A stretch of DNA of 64,000 bases from Paenibacillus algicola (GTDB taxonomy: Bacteria; Bacillota; Bacilli; Paenibacillales; Paenibacillaceae). The stretch is taken from positions 1,856,501 to 1,920,500 of the forward strand of contig NZ_CP040396.1 in the NCBI RefSeq assembly GCF_005577435.1. The letters are read 5' to 3'. A program made the position numbers and the translations under genes. Below the pieces are notes generated by a model. That model did no database searches and was not told the origin of the DNA. It saw only the letters and a program-made list of their open reading frames with translations. Shown in pieces: positions 8,562 to 17,116 of this stretch (positions within the stretch are counted from its first letter, which is position 1; each line of letters opens with the position of its first letter).

Positions 8562-9562
8562 TTTTGCAGATCTGACGAAGAAAAACCTGGCTAAACAGCT
8601 GTTCGACGACTTGGTAAATCGTTGTAGGCAAGAAGGCGTCATTGATGGCAGTCACGTCGCGATCGACAGCGCTGCGATTCAAGCTTACGAGAAAAAGAAC
8701 CCTGAAAGTAAGAGCGAGCAAACGGGCCATGCCAACTGGGGAGCGAAGTTCGACTCATTTGGCAACAAGGTCACTTGGTTCGGTTACAAGCTCCATTTGG
8801 CTGTGGATACGCAAAGTGAACTTCCGCTTGCTCTTGAAGTCACGCCTGCCGATGTCAATGACGGGGAGATGGCTCCAGATTAATCAATACCGTAACGGCC
8901 GAAAACGACGTGAAATTCTTTATGCTTGATGCGGGCTACGACCAAAAGAAGGTGTACGAAGCTGCACGGAACGTGAAGGCGCAAGCGATTGTGCCTCTTA
9001 ATCCACGGGGAGAAAAAGAACCCCCTGCTGGCATATCGACAAACGGAACTCCATGCTGCTCCATGGGGTTTGCAATGACATATTGGGGTGCTAGTGGCGA
9101 TGTTTTAAAATTTCGCTGCCCACATGCCACCGGTAAAGTCGATTGTCCGCTCGGGATGACTGCTTGCTCCTCTTCCAATTACGGTATGGTCGTAAAGATC
9201 GATGTAAAAGACGACCTGAGACGGTACAGCAGTCCACACCGAGATACCAAGCGTTGGAAGGAACTTTACAACGAACGGACCATCGTGGAACAATGTAACT
9301 CCAGAATGAAAACCCACCTTACCGCAGACAGATTGCATGTTCGGGGGATTCAAAAGTGACGACTTACCAGTGTCTCAATGCGATTGTGCTGCTAGTCTCT
9401 GCGCTTACTGTAGCAGGTAAGAAGAACAAAACAGCAGCTTTAAAAATGTGAACAGCAAACTCTGCAGGTCTGTCCATTTTTAGAATGAAGCCACCGGATC
9501 CGCTTTGATCCGAGTGAAGCCTGCTGTCTTTGCGTTGAAAATAAAATTATGCAAAATGCTCA
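8562..9562 (+). mobile_element. IS1182-family element, copy 1 (5'-truncated)
   Basis: About 1.0 kb that matches 13407-14407 and includes the right terminal sequence TGCAAAATGCTC. The first ~590 bp of the element are missing and are replaced by the IS3 remnant. Same orientation as copy 2. Confidence 0.8.
8563..9451 (+). pseudogene. IS1182-family transposase, truncated and twice frameshifted
   Basis: Lacks the N-terminal ~115 codons. Readable blocks: IDGSHVAIDSAAIQAYEK...GYKLHLAVDTQ up to the stop at 8883; then in the next frame KFFMLDAGYDQKKVYEAA...RTIVEQCNSRMK to the stop at 9359; then in a third frame VTTYQCLNAIVLLVSAL to 9451. Each change behaves like loss of one base. Both lesions recur identically in copy 2. 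No product with all catalytic residues can be made. Confidence 0.85.
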
Positions 9563-9596
9563 TACTAGCTTTGTGCTGTACACTTTTTCTTGATAT

Positions 9597-9640
9597 CACA
9601 AAAAACAAACGGCACAGGAATTTTTCCTATGCCGTCTCAG
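9597..9640 (-). terminator. possible intrinsic terminator hairpin
   Basis: ACGGCACAGGA pairs with TCCTATGCCGT (9609-9619 with 9625-9635, one mismatch). Read on the minus strand it is followed by TTTGTTTTTTG. It could end minus-strand transcription before the IS1182 copy. Confidence 0.45.
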
Positions 9641-9709
9641 ATCTCTATTTTTGTTCTACTTAGCTTAATGACATTGCTTTAGCCTTAATAGGTCAATATT
9701 TTATTATTG

Positions 9710-9996
9710 ATGGAGGTGTGGAGTCGAATTCTTATTCGAAAAACAACACGAGCTTCTATGGATGTAATCACTGAATTGGTTCAAGGTGATATCGTTAGCA
9801 TTGATGCTAGTCCTGCAGCAGGTGAGATTATTATATAGGAGTTTAAACTGGTAAATACTTTAATCGTCTTTTCATAGGTCTCGGCCATCTGTTCTTAGTT
9901 GGGCAAGATGATTATAGTTTTTACAAGAGAAAGTTGTCACAATACCATATAGCAAATCCAATCCTCTATCTTAACGGAAGAGGTACATCTGATTAG
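9710..9996 (+). pseudogene. degenerate small coding remnant, unknown
   Basis: AT-rich stretch between the IS1182 copy and the membrane-protein gene. One frame runs from the ATG at 9710 to a stop at 9838 (42 codons, ending VSIDASPAAGEIII). The next block, shifted in frame, reads GKYFNRLFIGLGHLF then KRKLSQYHIANPILYLNGRGTSD to a stop at 9994-9996. The two pieces look like parts of one protein separated by a frameshift and a stop. I do not recognise the family and cannot exclude chance. Confidence 0.3.
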
Positions 9997-10379
9997 CTAT
10001 TTTTGATGCCTTTAAACATCAATCCATATGTGATCATGTAATGAATGAGACCAGCCAATGAAGTTAGAGAAATTAGCATGAATCTCATATTAACACTCCA
10101 GATATCATCAAAAATGACATATAACGAGTAATATGACATAGAATACAATACTGCACTTGTGCATAACTTTAAACCTGTTTTTTTTATGAACCACTGATTA
10201 ATTATAAACGAAAAAATTGAAAAAAACAAAATAAAGAAACTCGGTAAAAACACCAATATCATCATAATATCAGAAAATAAAGGAAATTCATTGTCCACAT
10301 ATCTTGGCCAGAAAATTGCAATACTAAAAATTGAGATCAAGAAAGTAATAATAATCCAAACTTTCAATACACTTTTCAA
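9993..10379 (-). CDS. hypothetical membrane protein (four predicted helices)
   Basis: 128 residues from the TTG at 10379, which has AAGGAGG at 7 nt; the GTG at 10385 is too close to that site. Four hydrophobic segments are visible (around residues 6-25, 36-60, 75-93 and 100-120), with little soluble sequence; the C-terminus reads FKGIKNS. AT-rich codons set it apart from the host genes and suggest transfer. An IS4-family element is inserted upstream, so its native promoter may have been displaced. Not recognised; no function offered. Confidence 0.6.
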   Translation of the reverse strand: MKSVLKVWIIITFLISIFSIAIFWPRYVDNEFPLFSDIMMILVFLPSFFILFFSIFSFIINQWFIKKTGLKLCTSAVLYSMSYYSLYVIFDDIWSVNMRFMLISLTSLAGLIHYMITYGLMFKGIKNS

Positions 10380-10416
10380 TCTCACACCTCCTTATATAAC
10401 CATTATACATAATCAA

Positions 10417-11783
10417 TAAAGAAACTGTACTTGCCAATAACAACTTCAATAATTTGTAAGTTTAAAGATCCGACAGGATCCCTATGCAGCTCTGAGCTCC
10501 GTTTTAATTTGAGCTAAGGTAGCCCCGGCTTGAGTTTGGTAGTAAATATACTCTATTATGCTCTGCCTTTTTTGTGAGCGATAGCGTTGTATGCCATGGA
10601 TTAAACTCGTCTGCCCAGCATAGATGCAGCACATCGAAGCGAACATGAGTAACGTCAGATAACGATCCATCGCTTCGGTGGAACGAACTTGGTAGCGATC
10701 CATCGACAGTTGAACTTTGCGGTTCGGAAATAGGTTTCAATGGTCCAGCGCTTGCTGTAATAGCCTAGAATTTCTTCGTTTGTCAGTGCGACATCCGTGC
10801 TTAAAATGCCTTCATTCGTTTAGGATCCAGTTCATCACTTTCTTCCCAACATAGTAGCAGCACAGCATTCTCTATTAAGTTTAACTTCCCTTCATAACGA
10901 TACACACGATAAGCGGAGGAGCCGATGGTCACTAGATCAGTATCCGATTTCGAGATATAGGAAGCAAAATTTTTGAGCGACTGCCGAATACCTTGAGGAT
11001 AGAAGATGCGATTGGTTTTTAAACCACTAATGACATGAAAGCCCTGTTTTACGCTGCATTGAAGCACCGAAGACGACGGATACCAAGAATCCATCAGCAC
11101 GTAGGTCGGCTGATTCGACGTCGGAACAGATTGGATGATGTCGCAGGCCAGATCAATTTTGCTCTTTCCTTCAGGATCGTAACGTTCCAAAGCAAATGGA
11201 TATACCTTATCGCCTGTACGAAGTAGCGCTTGAACCACCGTATGGCCATAAACATTTCCGCCTTTAAGATGAGAATACTGGAACGAAGCTCCTTGTATGG
11301 TGTCCACAGCCTGTGACGAAGGCTTCGTTTTCTCACACAAGGTATCGTCCAGGATGACAAAAATGGGACTCTGGTCTTGCCTAGCAGTCTTGTTGATTTC
11401 TTGAAAAGCAACACGTTGAGTAATACGCTGGAGAAAAGACCTGTTCCCTTTGCCGTGAGACAAAAAATGGCTCAACGTTCTGCGGTCTCGTTCGTGTAAA
11501 CTTTCCCGATGAATGTCGGTCAAGGTTCCAGTGAACCCCGCTGAAAGCATGCCATCCACAAAATGATGAATGTGACGAAGCGCTGGTTTAGTGAAATAAA
11601 GGGGGAGCTTCCACTGCTTAAAATAGTTGTTCCAATGGCCATGCTGTGATAACGTATTCGTATGAGACATATCTTTTCTCTCCTGCGTAGGTAGTTGGTG
11701 GTACTTCTATTTTACGCTTGAGAGTTAAGTATGTCTCTGTTTACATTTCATGGAATTGATTTTGAGCAAGTACAGTAAAGAAA
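10417..11783 (-). mobile_element. IS4-family insertion sequence with 8 bp target duplication
   Basis: Terminal inverted repeats start CTGTACTTGC (10425-10434) and end GCAAGTACAG (11766-11775), with weaker similarity continuing inward. TAAAGAAA is directly repeated at 10417-10424 and 11776-11783, so the element itself is 10425-11775 (1351 bp). The perfect duplication indicates a simple insertion. The target is the T-tract side of a terminator hairpin (11782-11806). Confidence 0.85.
10482..11670 (-). pseudogene. IS4-family transposase, two frameshifts
   Basis: The first frame runs from the ATG at 11670 for 289 codons, with DDE-type aspartates in VILDDTLCEKT and VLMDSWYPSS, and stops at 10801 after DPKRMKAF. 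The next frame continues STDVALTNEEILGYY then SKRWTIETYFRTAK, the Y-2-R-3-E-6-K signature of the IS4 family. A second shift leads to SMDRYQVRSTEAMDRYLTLL and the C-terminus at 10482. Two single-base indels separate the last catalytic residue from the others, so the copy should be inactive. Confidence 0.85.
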
Positions 11784-11806
11784 GAGTACCCTCAAAGGTA
11801 CTCTTA
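11782..11806 (-). terminator. intrinsic terminator of the frameshifted secreted-protein gene
   Basis: AAGAGTACC and GGTACTCTT form a perfect 9 bp stem with a 6 nt loop. On the minus strand the T-rich tail TTCTTTA follows and is exactly the IS4 target site. Confidence 0.65.
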
Positions 11807-11820
11807 AGATTACTATTTAC

Positions 11821-12808
11821 TTAATAATTGTACCAGTTATTGTTGTAAACCAGTTGGTAGTTAAAGTCTTTTACTGAGGCTTCGCTTAAGACAATATCTA
11901 GATTTACTCTTGCAGCGTTGTAGGCTGAATCTAAGCTAGTCGGGTGGGTGGAGGCATAGGCTCTACCATATACATTGTTATGAAAATCCATTATATTTGC
12001 AACAGAAAAAAATCCCTTAAAGAAACTATAACTATCCTCACATAAAAACATCAAATTTTGCTTTAAAAATGGAATCCAGATTGTTGTATCATTGAATGCA
12101 TTGAATGCAATAGCTGAGGAACCTTTGTTTGTGTGATAAGCTACTCTCTGATCATAGTAATTCAAAACAGGATTTAATAGGGTTAATCCCCATTCGTGAT
12201 TATTCGTAGCTATACGGGTAGGAATAGCACCCACATCTCTAGTGGATAAGTAGTTCCAACCAAAATGCCGATAGCCGTCTCTTAGCATGACATGAATTCG
12301 AAGCAGGATATTTATTTAATGCTAGGTCTCTAGCTTTATTAGCATGTGTAATTCCAATCTTAGCAATTTGAAACTCTGTCAGTCCTTCATTAAGATCTAA
12401 TATGGTTTCTATATAATTTGCCTTTCTCAATTCATTATAGAACTTATCGTAATCTACTACAGATTGTGATTTGATCGAATTTCCATATATCTTAGTATAA
12501 GATCTATATAAGTCTTGGCCTTTTTGTTGATCCTTTGCTGAAAGTTTTGAATTGAATTCTTCCGCGAGCCTATCTATTCTGGCTTGTATCTCTTCTTCTG
12601 ATGCAGGTTTGATTGCAGCCATTTCTTCACTATATATCATTTTGTCTGGCGTGACTTTAAATTCGTGATAAGCCTCTAAGGCCTGAATGTTTACAGATTC
12701 AACCTTCTCTGGTGTCTCTTCTGCAAATGTTGTTGTCTCTGAAAAAACAGGGATTACACTTAAAAACATTGATGCCGATAAAAATGAACTTAGAACTTTG
12801 AACTTCAT
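11821..12808 (-). pseudogene. secreted protein with DUF6973-like domain, frameshifted
   Basis: Starts at the ATG at 12808 with AGGAGGGG 6 nt upstream. The first 189 codons encode a signal peptide (Lys-rich N-region, hydrophobic core, then SETTTFAEE) and a helical region ending ALNKYPASNS. The reading then shifts near 12275-12290 into a frame with MLRDGYRHFGWNYLSTRDVG and NNHEWGL, running to 11821. The combined pattern, A(L)NKYPAS followed by GYRHFGWNYL and a later HE, resembles the DUF6973 family of Bacillales secreted proteins of unknown function; that assignment is from memory of the motif. One extra base, or two missing, explains the break. AT-rich like the rest of the island. Confidence 0.6.
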
Positions 12809-12968
12809 AAAAAACCCCTCCTAATAGAATTGTATGGATATTTATTTGGCATAAATACCCATTTAAATATTAGACGCAGAGTTCTTTTAAAAGTTACGGA
12901 AAAATTGGTTTTTTATTGTAAAAATATCATTTTCATAAATCATCTATATATAGCACTTAGATTTATTC

Positions 12969-14406
12969 GAGCATTTTGCATTAATCTGAGCCCTTGAACC
13001 AAAAGGATTTCCAGACATAAAAAAGGGACTTCACCCCAACTTGGCGAAGTTTTTCGGTGACCAAACCAAAAACCCCAAGAATGGAGGAAGTCACTTTGTA
13101 TATTCTCCAAGAAAGTCTGTTTTCCTTTGAAGATCTGATAAAAATTCATTCGAAAGATCGATTGCCTATCTTTTTCAATGTCTTAGATCTTCGTCCGTAC
13201 GCGAAAGAACTGAGAAGTCGTTCACCCCGATGTTCTGGTGGCCATTGCAGAGAAGGCATTTTACGTGCACTTTTGGCTGCTCCTCTTGAACGTATTCAGA
13301 CCTTTACCGGCCTGCATCATCGGCTGGGCACCGATCTTCGGTTTCGCTATCAATGCGGACTTCCGCTCGACCGTGATGCACCATCTATCGCCACACTTAG
13401 CCGAGTTTTTGCAGATCTGACGAAGAAAAACCTGGCTAAACAGCTGTTCGACGACTTGGTAAATCGTTGTAGGCAAGAAGGCGTCATTGATGGCAGTCAC
13501 GTCGCGATCGACAGCGCTGCGATTCAAGCTTACGAGAAAAAGAACCCTGAAAGTAAGAGCGAGCAAACGGGCCATGCCAACTGGGGAGCGAAGTTCGACT
13601 CATTTGGCAACAAGGTCACTTGGTTCGGTTACAAGCTCCATTTGGCTGTGGATACGCAAAGTGAACTTCCGCTTGCTCTTGAAGTCACGCCTGCCGATGT
13701 CAATGACGGGGAGATGGCTCCAGATTAATCAATACCGTAACGGCCGAAAACGACGTGAAATTCTTTATGCTTGATGCGGGCTACGACCAAAAGAAGGTGT
13801 ACGAAGCTGCACGGAACGTGAAGGCGCAAGCGATTGTGCCTCTTAATCCACGGGGAGAAAAAGAACCCCCTGCTGGCATATCGACAAACGGAACTCCATG
13901 CTGCTCCATGGGGTTTGCAATGACATATTGGGGTGCTAGTGGCGATGTTTTAAAATTTCGCTGCCCACATGCCACCGGTAAAGTCGATTGTCCGCTCGGG
14001 ATGACTGCTTGCTCCTCTTCCAATTACGGTATGGTCGTAAAGATCGATGTAAAAGACGACCTGAGACGGTACAGCAGTCCACACCGAGATACCAAGCGTT
14101 GGAAGGAACTTTACAACGAACGGACCATCGTGGAACAATGTAACTCCAGAATGAAAACCCACCTTACCGCAGACAGATTGCATGTTCGGGGGATTCAAAA
14201 GTGACGACTTACCAGTGTCTCAATGCGATTGTGCTGCTAGTCTCTGCGCTTACTGTAGCAGGTAAGAAGAACAAAACAGCAGCTTTAAAAATGTGAACAG
14301 CAAACTCTGCAGGTCTGTCCATTTTTAGAATGAAGCCACCGGATCCGCTTTGATCCGAGTGAAGCCTGCTGTCTTTGCGTTGAAAATAAAATTATGCAAA
14401 ATGCTC
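12969..14406 (+). mobile_element. IS1182-family element, copy 2 (both ends present)
   Basis: Inverted repeats GAGCATTTTGCA (12969-12980) and TGCAAAATGCTC (14395-14406) bound 1438 bp. The last 1.0 kb matches copy 1 at 8562-9562. It truncates a response-regulator gene on its right side. The left flank does not continue that gene, so a deletion or recombination accompanied or followed the insertion. Confidence 0.85.
13081..14296 (+). pseudogene. IS1182-family transposase with two frameshifts
   Basis: Probable start is the ATG at 13081, or the TTG at 13096, which has GGAGG at 8 nt. The N-terminal domain includes REGILRALLAAPLE and YQCGLPLDRDAPSIATLSRVF, typical of IS1182/IS5-like transposases, then IDGSHVAIDSAAI and GYKLHLAVDTQ of the catalytic core. 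Reading stops at 13728, continues in the next frame as LINTVTAENDVKFFMLDAGYD to 14204, and in a third frame VTTYQCLNAIVLLVSAL to 14296. No slippery heptamer is visible at either shift, so these look like single-base deletions rather than programmed frameshifting. Confidence 0.85.
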
Positions 14407-14407
14407 A
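13407..14407 (+). repeat. 1.0 kb direct repeat (other copy 8562-9562)
   Basis: The two blocks give identical translations in every readable frame, share both frameshifts and diverge immediately outside the stated limits. They are in the same orientation and 4845 bp apart, so homologous recombination between them would excise the AT-rich island. Confidence 0.85.
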
Positions 14408-14477
14408 AATAAATGTGAAGCACGTCTCTGATCTCGGGATCGTCATCGGCAATTAATACGACGGGGATGCGGTTCAT
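14407..14477 (-). pseudogene. response regulator, N-terminal fragment cut by IS1182
   Basis: From the ATG at 14477 the minus strand reads MNRIPVVLIADDDPEIRDVL then HIYL before entering the insertion sequence. The LIADDD acidic cluster and the following helix are the start of a CheY-like receiver domain, probably of an OmpR-type regulator. Everything after codon ~24, including the phosphoacceptor Asp and output domain, is missing, and I do not find the remainder in this window. It probably followed the damaged methyltransferase gene upstream. Confidence 0.75.
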
Positions 14478-14555
14478 ATTTGATTCCTGCCTTTTTTTTA
14501 TTTAGGTATATGTGAATTATAGTATATGCCTGCCGCTGAATTAAACATGCGGTCC

Positions 14556-15047
14556 TCACTGTAGATGTACAGACTCCTTTTTTCTGCAAACATAAACAAA
14601 GGCTGGAGGGACGTTAAAGGGAGCCAGGCGAATCGAAATCAGCTCGAATTTGGACTCTAATATCTTCTTCATCTGCAGGGAATATTGAAAGGCGATAAAA
14701 TATCCTCCGGGCGCCAGGGATTTATGGATCCCATCAAGGAGCGAGCTTCTCAGGGACTCGGTAAAGTTAAAGAAGGGCAGGCCGCTTATGACACAATCCA
14801 CATGCGGCAAGCCTTCCCGCCGGATCGTTTGCTGAAGCTCAAGGGCATCCTCGTAGACGGGAAGCTGGGGGAAATGATGCTCAAGATGTGCTCGCAGCTC
14901 AGCGACGCTGGATATTTGCGGCCAAGGGGCGGCAGCGGTCATCACCTTAGCCAGATGGGTTGAGCTGGGGGTGATGCTTCCAATCTGTAACGGGGTTTGC
15001 AAAAAGGTTTTGGCCAGCAGCCATTGTTCGGAAAATGTCATGTTCAA
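14556..15047 (-). pseudogene. class I SAM-dependent methyltransferase lacking motif I (internal in-frame deletion)
   Basis: 163 residues. The N-terminus (WLLAKTFLQTPLQIGSITPSS) and the centre (HVDCVISGLPFFNF, then LAPGGYFIAFQYS) match phospholipid N-methyltransferase-like enzymes (PmtA/rRNA-adenine-dimethylase fold). Between them SSVAEL joins directly to RAHLEHHFP. In the family, VVELGAGTG-type motif I and the acidic end of beta-2 (about 25-30 residues) belong there. The loss is in frame and sits on an Glu-Leu dipeptide that could have been duplicated at both edges. Without motif I it should not bind SAM. ATG at 15047. Confidence 0.7.
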
Positions 15048-15180
15048 GCCTCCAATATCGGTTAATGATAGCTATGGATCAAGCTAGACCCATTGTAAAA
15101 GCAAATGCTTTATGCCTCTTCTAGGGTAATTTGAAATAAATCTTTAGAAATGGAGGTATAGGGCGATTTCAAAACTCAAG

Positions 15181-15203
15181 CAGATTGTTCATGTTTCAAG
15201 CAT
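15181..15203. promoter_or_regulatory. 23 bp motif shared with 32988-33010, candidate operator
   Basis: CAGATTGTTCATGTTT plus CAAGCAT, matching 21 of 23 positions with the site between the AraC gene and the MocA operon at 33 kb. It lies 100 bp upstream of the MocA start at 15303. Probable regulator site; the protein that binds it is inferred, not shown. Confidence 0.5.
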
Positions 15204-15302
15204 TTAGGATATGTTCTTCAGCCTTGCTATTTGTGTATGATAGAATCCGATAAGGCAGGACATGAACTTTAAATACAGCAGATAAAGGAGAATCCTAATA
15301 CG

Positions 15303-16322
15303 ATGAGCAAAATTAAAGTAGCAGTATTTGGATGCGGTGCGATTGCCCAGCGCAGACATATTCCGGAGTACGCCGCGAATGGAGACGTAGAACTGGTGGC
15401 TTTTGCAGATCCTGTGAAGGAAAGAGCCGAGGAAATGGCTGCACAGTATGGCGGAACGGCATACACAGATTATGAAGAGCTGCTCAAGAATGAGAAGCTG
15501 GACGCGGTCAGTGTATGCTCGCCGAACTATCTTCATGCTCCAATGAGCATTGCAGCTGCCAATGCTGGCCTGCACGTTCTTGTTGAGAAGCCGATGGCTG
15601 TCAATGCAGAGGAAGGCCAACAGATGATCGAGGCGGCCGCGAAGAACCAGGTGTATCTGATGGTAGGTCATAACCAGCGCCTGATGCCTCCGCATGTGAA
15701 AGCCAAAGAAATTCTGGAATCCGGTCGATTGGGCAGAGTGCTGACGTTCCGCACATCCTTCGGACATCCTGGGCCAGAGTCATGGAGCCTGGACGGTCGC
15801 GACAGCTGGTTCTTCCGCAAGGAAGAAGCGCTGATGGGAGCCATGGGCGACCTCGGCGTGCATAAATCAGACTTTATCCGCTACCTGCTGAATGACGAAG
15901 TGGTGGAAGTGGCGGGCTTTATCAGCACGATTGACAAGAAGGATACCGATGTAGACGATAACGCCACCTGCATTGTCCGCATGAAGAGCGGAGCGATTGG
16001 CACGCTGATGGCGAGCTGGACGCACTACAAGGGCGGAGACAACGGTACGGTGCTTTGGTGTGAGCATGGCGTAATCAAGATTGGTACGGTTCAAGGCGAC
16101 GAGGTTATTGTAGAGCTGACGAATGGTACCGTGGAAACCTACAAGGTCGGAGAGATGGCAACGAATGAGAAGCAAGTGCCAAGCGGTGTCATTGATGAGT
16201 TTGTCCGCTGCATCGTGACTCAAACGCCGCCGAGCATCTCTGGTGAAGAGGGTCTGCGTTCCCTGAACGTGATTCTGGGTGCATTCAAATCCCAGGAAAC
16301 CGGCTCGATCGTGAAGCTGTAA
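15303..16322 (+). CDS. Gfo/Idh/MocA-family NAD(P)-dependent oxidoreductase
   Basis: 339 residues. VFGCGAIAQRRHIPEY (dinucleotide motif) at residues ~8-23, VEKPMA at ~96 and GDLGVHKSDFIRYLL at ~183 supply the family's catalytic Lys and His. The closest general type is inositol- or glucose-fructose-oxidoreductase-like. It is monocistronic, with a clear terminator downstream. Its upstream region carries the motif shared with the divergent AraC/MocA promoter region at 33.0 kb, which suggests co-regulation with that operon. Substrate unknown. Confidence 0.92.
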   Translation: MSKIKVAVFGCGAIAQRRHIPEYAANGDVELVAFADPVKERAEEMAAQYGGTAYTDYEELLKNEKLDAVSVCSPNYLHAPMSIAAANAGLHVLVEKPMAVNAEEGQQMIEAAAKNQVYLMVGHNQRLMPPHVKAKEILESGRLGRVLTFRTSFGHPGPESWSLDGRDSWFFRKEEALMGAMGDLGVHKSDFIRYLLNDEVVEVAGFISTIDKKDTDVDDNATCIVRMKSGAIGTLMASWTHYKGGDNGTVLWCEHGVIKIGTVQGDEVIVELTNGTVETYKVGEMATNEKQVPSGVIDEFVRCIVTQTPPSISGEEGLRSLNVILGAFKSQETGSIVKL

Positions 16323-16375
16323 CCGGACATCCTGCCCTAGCCAGGCTGTTCTTGAATGACAAAGAAGTTATTAGG

Positions 16376-16430
16376 AAGGGATCACTCTGTATGGCCAAGC
16401 GCCTGGGGTGGTCCCTTCTTCCTTTTTCTT
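16376..16430 (+). terminator. intrinsic terminator after the MocA gene
   Basis: GAAGGGATCAC (16376-16386) pairs with GTGGTCCCTTC (16409-16419), one G-U pair, followed by TTCCTTTTTCTT. Confidence 0.75.
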
Positions 16431-17116
16431 GCAGGGCCGTGCTGAAGTGCGGGAGATCAGCGGGGGAGTGTTGCATGTCGGGTTCACTTCGGCAAGCGGC
16501 GGGCAGGTGGAAAGTAACATAAAGATAGTTATTTTCACCTGATTAATAGTGCAAACAGAATATGAAAGAACAGAGAGGGTCCTGCTGCGGGACTCTTTTC
16601 TTATTTTAGGTCGATGACTTTTTTTGACAAAGCGTGCAGTTGCTTGGGTTCCCGGTCATTTCCTCTGCTACTTTGGTTTCAATTTTGTAATAACTATGGA
16701 TAACTATGTAAAAAATAGAGAAACTTTAGCTCTTTATACGCGTTTAACCGTTCAGTTACCGCAAGATTTCAGAAAACATATTGAATTTCATGAATCCTTG
16801 CCTATGTTGAATGACAATGAAACGAAGCTGCTTCAGGATCGTTCATCGCTAATTGCTGCGCAGACTTGCATGGATTCGGTCTGCTGGTTGGAGGGGAGGA
16901 ATGCTGTTCTGTGCAAGCTGTGGACCTGCCAAGGAAGGGTATATGGTCTCGAATAGAGCGGGAAGCAACCAATGTACCCATGTTAAAAGTTGGTAAATAT
17001 GGTGCATGGCGCAGGAGGAACTCCAAAGCTAGAATGACCTGTGTAAGGAGAGGAGGCGGGAAATCGGTCCTGTTTCGACAATGGCGACAATCTCAAGGAG
17101 TGAGAAGGAGAACGTG
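16431..17116. other. 686 bp without a convincing gene, upstream of the exopolysaccharide operon
   Basis: Contains a small hairpin with a T-tract (16576-16610, AGGGTCC/GGACTCT) and an open frame of 110 codons (16624-16956) with no ribosome-binding site and no recognisable domain. I do not call a gene. The promoter of the downstream operon should lie here, but no good -35/-10 pair is evident, so it may need an activator or an alternative sigma factor. Confidence 0.4.

Noticed and set aside
13722..13760. Programmed -1 frameshift in the IS1182 transposase
   Set aside because: A -1 shift would join the frames, but no slippery heptamer or downstream hairpin is evident and a second shift is needed near 14200. 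Two deletions are simpler.
12961..14414. 20 bp inverted repeats for IS1182 copy 2 (ATTTATT extending outward)
   Set aside because: Copy 1 diverges right after TGCAAAATGCTCA, so the extra ATTTATT/AATAAAT similarity lies in the flanks and may be coincidence, also because one flank belongs to the response-regulator gene.
16624..16956. 110-codon open frame before the exopolysaccharide operon
   Set aside because: No ribosome-binding site, irregular composition and no homology that I recognise.
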